Positions 58,183 to 64,000 of a stretch of 64,000 nucleotides of DNA are shown piece after piece; position 1 is the first letter of the stretch; each line of letters begins with the position of its first letter. The position numbers were made by a program, and so were the translations under genes. The stretch comes from CAMDPA01 sp964574325 (GTDB lineage Bacteria > Pseudomonadota > Alphaproteobacteria > Rhizobiales > Hyphomicrobiaceae), in NCBI GenBank assembly GCA_964574325.1, contig CAZNMY010000003.1, positions 1 through 64,000 on the forward strand, written 5' to 3'. The notes under the pieces are model-generated. The model saw only the letters and a program-made list of their open reading frames with translations, was not told the origin of the DNA and did no database searches.

Positions 58183-59676
58183 ATGATGCCGGACCGCCAG
58201 ATGCCGGACCGCCAGACATCCCGGTCGAGCCCCCGAGGTTTGGCCTGGGCCGCTTGCCTGCTCGGGGTGGCGTTGGCCGGTACGATGGCTGTCGAAGGCG
58301 GACGCGCCATCGCTCAGTCTCGCGGACCGCAATCCGTGGCGCCCATCGCCGAGCGCTTGTCGCCGGCCGTGGTCAATATCTCGACGAGCCAGACGGTGAA
58401 GGGATCTTCCGGCGGCGCGCTCCCGCGCGTGCCGAAGGGCTCGCCCTTCGAGGAGTTCTTCGACGACTTCTTCAAGTCGGGCAAGGGAGGCGGTCCGGAG
58501 CGCAAAGTCTCCTCGCTCGGCTCCGGCTTCGTCATCGACGGCAAGGAAGGACTGATCGTCACCAACGTCCACGTCATCGAAGGCGCCGACGAGATCATCG
58601 CGAACTTCGCCGACGGCACCAAGCTGAAGGTCGAGAAAGTCGTCGGCCGCGATCCCAAGACCGACATCGCGCTGTTGAAAGTCACACCGAAGAAGCCGCT
58701 GCCCGCGGTGAAGTTCGGCAGCTCCGAAGCCGCCAAGGTCGGCGACTGGGTGATGGCCATCGGCAATCCGTTCGGGCTGGGCGGCTCGGTTACGGTCGGC
58801 ATCATCTCGGCCAAGGCCCGCGATATCAACTCCGGCCCCTACGACGACTATCTCCAGACCGACGCTGCCATCAACAAGGGCAACTCCGGCGGCCCGCTGT
58901 TCAACATGGACGGCGATGTCGTCGGCGTGAATACGGCGATCATCTCGCCCACCGGCGGCTCGATCGGTATCGGCTTCGCGGTTCCCGCTGATACGGTCGT
59001 CAACATCATCGACCAGTTCAAGCAGTACGGCGAGGTTCGGCGGGGCTGGCTCGGCGTCCGCCTCGCGACCGTGACGGAAGAACTCGCGCAGCAGTTGGGG
59101 CTGAAGGAGAACACGGGCGCTCACGTCGCCAGCGTCGCGCGCACTGGTCCGGCCGCAACCGCCGGCATCGAGGTCGACGACGTCATCGTGAAATTCGACG
59201 GCCAGGACATCAACGCGATGCGCAGCCTGCCGCGCGTCGTGGCGCAAACCCCCGTTGGCAAGAGCGTCAATGTCGACCTGCTGCGCAAAGGCCAGCGCCG
59301 GACGGTCAAGGTCGTCGTCGGCAGGCTGGCCGAGGATGACCCGACACCGTCGGCCGAGGTCGGCGCGGAGAAGTCCGGCGAGCGCAAGCTGATGGGAATG
59401 ACGCTCGCGCCCTTGAACGACGATTTCCGCAAGAAACACGGCTTGAAAGCGACGGTGAAGGGCATTGCCGTCGTCGACGTCGATGCGGCCAGTCAGGCGT
59501 CTCGCCGCGAACTCAAAGCCGGCGACGTCATCGTCGAGGCCCAGGACGAAGCCGTTGCCTCGGTTCAGGACCTCGTGGAGCGCATCGACAAGGTCAGGAA
59601 GAGCGGCCGCCGCCAGATCCTGCTGCGAGTCGAGAATGCCAAAGGCGAAGTTCGCTCCGTCGCCCTGCCGTTCTGA
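58183..59676 (+). CDS. degP: Periplasmic Do-type serine protease (DegP/HtrA)
   Basis: Envelope protein quality-control protease and chaperone. The 497-residue protein has a Tat- or Sec-like N-terminus ending near GRAIAQS, and the trypsin-like domain with His in VTNVHVIEGADE, Asp in PKTDIALLKV and Ser in GNSGGPLFNM. Two PDZ domains follow (about residues 275-365 and 400-490), the first starting VRRGWLGVRLAT. The N-terminus contains a perfect duplicated 15-base unit encoding MPDRQMPDRQ. A GGGAGA site precedes ATG 58183. Confidence 0.95.
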   Translation: MMPDRQMPDRQTSRSSPRGLAWAACLLGVALAGTMAVEGGRAIAQSRGPQSVAPIAERLSPAVVNISTSQTVKGSSGGALPRVPKGSPFEEFFDDFFKSGKGGGPERKVSSLGSGFVIDGKEGLIVTNVHVIEGADEIIANFADGTKLKVEKVVGRDPKTDIALLKVTPKKPLPAVKFGSSEAAKVGDWVMAIGNPFGLGGSVTVGIISAKARDINSGPYDDYLQTDAAINKGNSGGPLFNMDGDVVGVNTAIISPTGGSIGIGFAVPADTVVNIIDQFKQYGEVRRGWLGVRLATVTEELAQQLGLKENTGAHVASVARTGPAATAGIEVDDVIVKFDGQDINAMRSLPRVVAQTPVGKSVNVDLLRKGQRRTVKVVVGRLAEDDPTPSAEVGAEKSGERKLMGMTLAPLNDDFRKKHGLKATVKGIAVVDVDAASQASRRELKAGDVIVEAQDEAVASVQDLVERIDKVRKSGRRQILLRVENAKGEVRSVALPF

Positions 59677-59692
59677 CGAGACGGCCATGCGT

Positions 59693-59786
59693 AGGTTGGG
59701 TCAAGGACCGCTTGTTCTGCGGTCTGCGGCCCAACAATTTCGAATGCGTCCGTGACGTTGGGCCTTGCAAGGGCTCGACCCAACCT
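59693..59786. repeat. Inverted repeat after degP
   Basis: AGGTTGGGTC (59693-59702) and GACCCAACCT (59777-59786) are exact reverse complements flanking about 74 bases. It lies between degP and the convergent manC gene. It resembles short palindromic intergenic repeats of Hyphomicrobiales; the copy number in the genome is unknown. Confidence 0.45.
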
Positions 59787-59809
59787 GCGGCCTGAAAAGG
59801 TTCCCCACG

Positions 59810-61255
59810 TCACTTGGTTTCTTCCGCCGATCGATTGTAGTCGTCGTCGGTACGGACGATGTCGTCCTCACCCAGATACGTGCCGATCTGCACTTCGATC
59901 AGTTCCAACGGAACCTTGCCTGGGTTCTCGAGCCGATGCCACTGCGTCGCGAAGATGTAGACGCTCTCGTTCTCGCGCACGAGCTTCTCGCTTTCGCCGA
60001 CGGTAACCTTGGCAGTGCCCTGCACGACCACCCAGTGCTCCGAGCGGTGATGGTGCATCTGCATGGACAGCTTCGCGCCGGGTGCCACGTGCAGCAGCTT
60101 CACCTGGAACCGGCCGGCGATCGACAGGGTCTCGAAGAAGCCCCACGGCCGGTAGTTGCGCAGGTGCTGCTCCTGCTCCTTCCGGTGTGACTTCTTCAGG
60201 CTCGCGACGATATTCGAGACGTCCTGCGTGCGGGATTTGTCCGCCACCAGCAGAGCATCGGGCGTATCGACGATCACGAGGTTTTCCAGGCCGATCGTGG
60301 CGACGAGGCTGCGCTCGCTGTGGACGTAGCAGTCGCGCGTGTCGAGCAGAACCGCATCGCCGTTGATCGCATTGCCGTGTGCGTCTCGCGGTGCGATGTC
60401 CCACAGCGACGACCACGAGCCGATGTCGTTCCAGCCGACGTCGATCGGAAGCATCACGGCGAGCGACGTCTTCTCCATGATGGCGTAGTCGACGGAAATC
60501 GACGGCGCGGCTTCGAAAGCTGCCTTGTTCAGCCGCAGGAAACCGAGGTCGGATTCGACCTTGGCCAGCGCATCGCGCGCCGCTTCGAGCACCTGGGGCG
60601 CGAGCTTGGCCATCTCGTCGAGGAACGTCCTCACGTGCAGCACGAAGATGCCGCTGTTCCAGAAATAGCTGCCGTCGGCGAGGTACTTCTCGGCCTTTTT
60701 CCGGTCGGGCTTCTCGACGAACGAATGCACCTGGAACGCGCTACCCTTGGACGCTGCGATCGGCTCGCCCTGTCGGATGTAGCCGTAGCCGGTGTGCGGC
60801 TCGTCGGGCTTGATGCCGAACAGCGCGAGGCGGCCGGTTTCCGCGACCGCTGCCGCCCGGCGCACCGCGTCGACGAACCGCGGCCCATCCTTGATCACGT
60901 GGTCGGACGGCATGACCACCATGACGCTGTCCGGATTGTCGCGTGCGATCTCGAGTGCAGCGACCGCGAGTGCCGCACAGGTATTGCGGGCGACCGGCTC
61001 CAGGATGATGCCGCGCACCGCGATGCCGGCGCTCTCGACCTCCTGCTTGATCAGGAAGCGATGGTCGTTGTTGCACAGGAGCAGCGGTTTCTCGAAACCG
61101 GCGCTTGCTGCCAGCCGCTTCAGCGTTGCGCCGAGAAAGCTGTCGCCCTGGCCGCTGAAGAAGCGAATGAACTGTTTTGGATACATCGCGCGCGAAAGCG
61201 GCCACAGCCGCGTGCCCGAACCGCCCGACAGAATGACAGGATGGATGGCAGTCAT
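59810..61255 (-). CDS. manC: Mannose-1-phosphate guanylyltransferase / mannose-6-phosphate isomerase
   Basis: Bifunctional enzyme of GDP-mannose synthesis for surface polysaccharide. The 481-residue protein has the nucleotidyltransferase motif LSGGSGTRLWPLSRAMYPKQ and the VMPSDHVIKDG segment. The C-terminal cupin isomerase domain has PWGFFETL and LSMQMHHHRSEHWVVVQGTA, where the histidines bind metal. The length is that of the bifunctional form. It is convergent with degP. Confidence 0.93.
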   Translation of the reverse strand: MTAIHPVILSGGSGTRLWPLSRAMYPKQFIRFFSGQGDSFLGATLKRLAASAGFEKPLLLCNNDHRFLIKQEVESAGIAVRGIILEPVARNTCAALAVAALEIARDNPDSVMVVMPSDHVIKDGPRFVDAVRRAAAVAETGRLALFGIKPDEPHTGYGYIRQGEPIAASKGSAFQVHSFVEKPDRKKAEKYLADGSYFWNSGIFVLHVRTFLDEMAKLAPQVLEAARDALAKVESDLGFLRLNKAAFEAAPSISVDYAIMEKTSLAVMLPIDVGWNDIGSWSSLWDIAPRDAHGNAINGDAVLLDTRDCYVHSERSLVATIGLENLVIVDTPDALLVADKSRTQDVSNIVASLKKSHRKEQEQHLRNYRPWGFFETLSIAGRFQVKLLHVAPGAKLSMQMHHHRSEHWVVVQGTAKVTVGESEKLVRENESVYIFATQWHRLENPGKVPLELIEVQIGTYLGEDDIVRTDDDYNRSAEETK

Positions 61256-61581
61256 GATTGCCTCGGAAGAACCGCTCTATGACGTCGGAGAAGAGGTGCG
61301 GCCCGGCCGAGCAGTCAAGCAAAAACGAGTGCGCCTCGCGGGCACAATACATTGGTCGGTGTCGGGATCATTGCGCTGCGATCGAATATGGTTTTCGGCC
61401 GCCGGTCGACTGGACGGGATGCGATGAATCGCGGTCGTCGAGGGGTGAACGATCGGATGAAACGGCTCCGGTCCCATGAACCCGGGACATCCCGATCCGG
61501 CCGGAGGATAGCGATCACGCTTCCGTCCGGTCGGTCGGTGCTCTGGCGTGCGGCGGCCGAAAGATCGAGCCGCCGACGCGA
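61256..61581. other. 326-base region without a recognised gene
   Basis: Lies between the herA-like gene stop and the manC start, both on the minus strand, so it probably holds the manC promoter. No convincing frame, RNA or repeat is seen. Confidence 0.55.
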
Positions 61582-63687
61582 TCAGCGGCGCTGCGTGAGC
61601 CTGTCGCGAAGGTTTTTGAACGCTCCCGAATTGCCAGCCGGCGGCGCGGGCTCGGCCGGACGCGGCGCGGGCTGCTGGGTCGATGCAACCGGCTGTCGCC
61701 GGATGAGACCGCCGGCCTGGCTCCCTGCAGGTGCACCGGGATGACCGCCGTGTTGCGCGCCGGGTTGAGCTTGCGGGCGAAGGTTCGGCGCAGGCGGCTG
61801 CAGACCGGCTGCCGGATGCTCCTGTGGCGCCGGCCGCATCCCGGAGTGGGCAGCTTGCGCTTGCGGCATCGGCTCGCGCTGGCGAGGCGCAGGGCGCTCG
61901 TCGACCGGCGGGCGTGGCTCCGGTAGAGCGGGAGCGCGGGTGTCGGCCTCGGTCGAGGACAGGCCCATCGCCTCCGCGAACATCGCCATGTTCTGGCCAC
62001 CGTCCCCGGCGCCCAGGCCCGCGCTGCGCCAGCGCTCGACCACTTGCTCGAGGAAGTTCTCGTCGCCGACCGAAGCCTGCCAGGCCTCGGAGAAACGGGC
62101 CGTAGAGCTGCGCGGAAGGCACTCCTTCCGCAGTTCGTCGAACTTGATGCGGACCGGCAGCGCCACGCCGTCGCCGAACGCGATCGCTTCTCGCTGCCCC
62201 AGTGCCGGCAGGAATTCCAGGAGGCCGGAGCCGGTGTCCGAAACCGCCGAGGCGACGATCGCCTGATCGCGGTCGTTGGACATGCGCAGCGCGAACACGG
62301 TGTTGCACTGTGACAGGATCGTCGCATCGATTTCCGCGGGGCGCTGCGTCACGATGCACAGCGAAGCGCCGTACTTGCGGCCCTCCTTGGCGATCTTGGC
62401 GATGGCGCGTTTGGCGGGCTCGAAGCCCATCGATGAATTCGCCGGTACGTACCTGTGCGCTTCTTCGCACACCAGCGTCACGGGAACCTTGCCTTCGCTC
62501 CACAACGCGAAGTCGAACGTCATGCGGCACAGCACCGACACGACCACGTTGACGACTTCGCTGGGAATGCCGGTCAGCTCCAGAATGGTGATCGGCTTGT
62601 TGTTCACCGGCACGCGGAACATGCGGCCGAGGATCTGGGCCATGCCGTCGTAGACGGTCAGCGAGCCGAACATGAAGCCGTAGCGGGCATCCTGGCTGAT
62701 CGCGTCGATGCGCGAGCGCAGGACGCGATAGGGCTGCAGGTCCTTCTTGTTCTCGAGCTTGCCCATCCGCTCGTCGATCAGACTGGTGAGGTCCGAAATG
62801 CGATAGGGCACCGGTGTATCGACTGTGAATCGGCCGGGATCGAGGAGGCCGCGGCGCAGGCCCGTATCCTTGCGGCCCTGCGTGCCGGCCGCATAGCGGC
62901 TCTTGCACAGTGGGATCAGCTCCTGGATGATTTCGATCTCCGCGCGGCGGTTGCCGGCATCGCCGAGAAGCACCTCGACGATCTCGTCGAACGTCAGGAG
63001 CCAGAACGGCAACTGCATGTTGCGCGGGCTGATCACCTCGCCCCACTCGGGGAACGCGGTTGCATATTCGTTGTGCGGATCGAGCAGCACGATATGGGCA
63101 GCCGGGTTGGCGCCGAGGATCGCGCGCAGCACGAGCGCGGTGGTGCAGGATTTGCCCGTGCCGGTCGTGCCGAGGATCGCGAAGTGCTTGCCGAGGAGGT
63201 CGTCGACCTTGACCATGGCGGGAATGGTGGCGTCCTGCCGGATGCATCCAACGCGGACGGATGATTTCCCGTCTCCGCAGAATGCGAGCTCGAGCTCGGC
63301 TTTGACGGCGACCCGCACCCGGTCGCCGAGTGCCGGATAGACCGTGACGCCGCGATTGAAGGAGCCCTGCTTGCCGTCCCGCGCGAGCCACAGCTCGCCG
63401 ACGAGACCGAGTTCCGCGATCCAGATCTCGGATTCGCCGTCGCGCTGGGCCGGTACCGGCACGCTCAACGCCGAAACGATCGCGAGCACGACCGTATTGC
63501 TCTGCTCGATCGCGAGCAGCGTACCCATTTCAGGCCGGCCGCCGGGGGATGCGAGGGCGGCATCGCTGGAGCCGTCCAGCAGGACGATGGCCTTGGAGCC
63601 GGTCACGGAGACGATGCGACCGATGGAGCGGTCTGGTCCGCGCGATTGACGGGCCGAGCCGGCGGCAGTGGATGCGGATGGCTGCAT
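61582..63687 (-). CDS. HerA/DUF87-type ATPase
   Basis: A 701-residue hexameric ATPase of the HerA-FtsK class, a DNA translocase or helicase of the DUF87 family. The Walker A motif is ILGTTGTGKSCTTALVLRAI near residue 170, with HIVLLDPHNEYATAFPEWGE, a Walker B-like VTLVCEEAHRYVP and the sensor-like CIVTQRPAEID. An N-terminal HAS-barrel-like region is followed by the ATPase. About 100 residues of Pro/Ala/Gln-rich tail (about 590-690) are likely disordered. Partner NurA is not seen. It is encoded 13 bases downstream of a histidine kinase gene. Confidence 0.88.
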   Translation of the reverse strand: MQPSASTAAGSARQSRGPDRSIGRIVSVTGSKAIVLLDGSSDAALASPGGRPEMGTLLAIEQSNTVVLAIVSALSVPVPAQRDGESEIWIAELGLVGELWLARDGKQGSFNRGVTVYPALGDRVRVAVKAELELAFCGDGKSSVRVGCIRQDATIPAMVKVDDLLGKHFAILGTTGTGKSCTTALVLRAILGANPAAHIVLLDPHNEYATAFPEWGEVISPRNMQLPFWLLTFDEIVEVLLGDAGNRRAEIEIIQELIPLCKSRYAAGTQGRKDTGLRRGLLDPGRFTVDTPVPYRISDLTSLIDERMGKLENKKDLQPYRVLRSRIDAISQDARYGFMFGSLTVYDGMAQILGRMFRVPVNNKPITILELTGIPSEVVNVVVSVLCRMTFDFALWSEGKVPVTLVCEEAHRYVPANSSMGFEPAKRAIAKIAKEGRKYGASLCIVTQRPAEIDATILSQCNTVFALRMSNDRDQAIVASAVSDTGSGLLEFLPALGQREAIAFGDGVALPVRIKFDELRKECLPRSSTARFSEAWQASVGDENFLEQVVERWRSAGLGAGDGGQNMAMFAEAMGLSSTEADTRAPALPEPRPPVDERPAPRQREPMPQAQAAHSGMRPAPQEHPAAGLQPPAPNLRPQAQPGAQHGGHPGAPAGSQAGGLIRRQPVASTQQPAPRPAEPAPPAGNSGAFKNLRDRLTQRR

Positions 63688-63700
63688 GTCGATGTGCCTC

Positions 63701-64000
63701 TCAGATCGCCGGTGAGGGACGGTCGATGATTCGCGGTCCCAGGATGGCGTCGTCGTTCTGGTTCAGAGCGGTCACGGAATGGCGAGACGGGAGCACGACG
63801 CTCACCGTTGTTCCGACGTCCTTTTCGCTCACGATTCCGAGCTGCCCGCTGTGCAACTCGACGAGCGACTTGGAGATCGGCAAGCCGAGGCCCGTGCCTT
63901 CTCGCCACCGCGCACGTGAGCTGTCGACCTGGCCGAACGGGGTGAGCGCGATCTTGATGTCCTCGTCGCTCATGCCGATGCCGGTGTCGGCGATTTCGAT
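63701..64000 (-). CDS. Sensor histidine kinase, C-terminal part (5'-truncated by window edge)
   Basis: The last about 100 codons of a histidine kinase. The frame enters from base 64000 and reads IEIADTGIGMSDEDIKIALT, the N/G1 boxes of the ATP-binding domain, followed by the F box PFGQVDSS and the G2 box GTGLGLPISKSLVELHSG. The C-terminal 30 residues are non-catalytic. The sensor and His box lie outside the window, so the signal is unknown. Confidence 0.88.
   Translation of the reverse strand: MEIADTGIGMSDEDIKIALTPFGQVDSSRARWREGTGLGLPISKSLVELHSGQLGIVSEKDVGTTVSVVLPSRHSVTALNQNDDAILGPRIIDRPSPAI

Noticed and set aside
1..64000. CRISPR arrays
   Set aside because: No regularly spaced direct repeats with unique spacers and no cas genes were found.

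Overview
The window looks like a chromosomal segment of a GC-rich alphaproteobacterium, most likely of the order Hyphomicrobiales (Rhizobiales). The right half carries the gene orders divK-pleD-rpmG, hisC-tyrC-folA and hflK-hflC-DUF2065-degP, which are characteristic of that order. Genus cannot be fixed from the sequence alone.

Positions 1 to about 29,394 read as the terminal part of an integrative/conjugative element or genomic island. The left edge has the end of a conjugation (trb) operon (trbG partial, trbI), a DUF736 gene, an MFS transporter and an AlpA-like regulator. The right edge has a P4-type tyrosine integrase lying against the 3' end of a tRNA-Ser(UGA) gene. Between them is a large cargo cluster that is visibly AT-richer around 9-13 kb than the chromosome to its right. 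The cargo contains a patatin-like fragment, a frameshifted beta-propeller gene and a frameshifted dodecin, so parts of it are decaying or mis-sequenced.

The cargo reads as a nitric-oxide/low-oxygen respiration and defence regulon. It has two complete CuA-type heme-copper reductases on opposite strands (8.9-11.5 kb and 17.1-19.1 kb). Both keep all six heme/CuB histidines but lack the catalytic tyrosine four residues after the first CuB histidine (Gln in one, Asn in the other), so both are better candidates for NO reductases than for oxygen reductases. Around them are heme O synthase (ctaB), two SCO copper chaperones, a fusion of di-heme cytochrome b, two [4Fe-4S] clusters and an MvhD-like domain, hemerythrins, a group III truncated hemoglobin, NsrR, NnrS, an LbpA-like lipoyl carrier, and two further membrane proteins sharing a short His-rich module. 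Three FNR/NNR-type boxes and a double NsrR-like operator tie four transcription units together.

From 29.5 to about 45 kb the chromosome carries catabolic and transport genes: an HpcH-type aldolase, cytochrome b561, substrate-binding proteins, a zinc-type oxidoreductase, a cobalt-type nitrile hydratase/thiocyanate hydrolase-like cluster with a split beta subunit and a His-rich alpha subunit, an LLM flavin oxidoreductase, HutF, an acyl-CoA dehydrogenase and a ROK kinase. From 45.4 kb to the end are core genes: divK, pleD, rpmG, a GMC oxidoreductase, an epimerase, ChaC, tyrC, hisC, folA, hflKC, degP, manC, a HerA/DUF87 ATPase and the end of a histidine kinase.

All functional calls rest on motif reading without database searches. 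The NO reductase assignment, the regulon and the island limits are inferences with stated tests.
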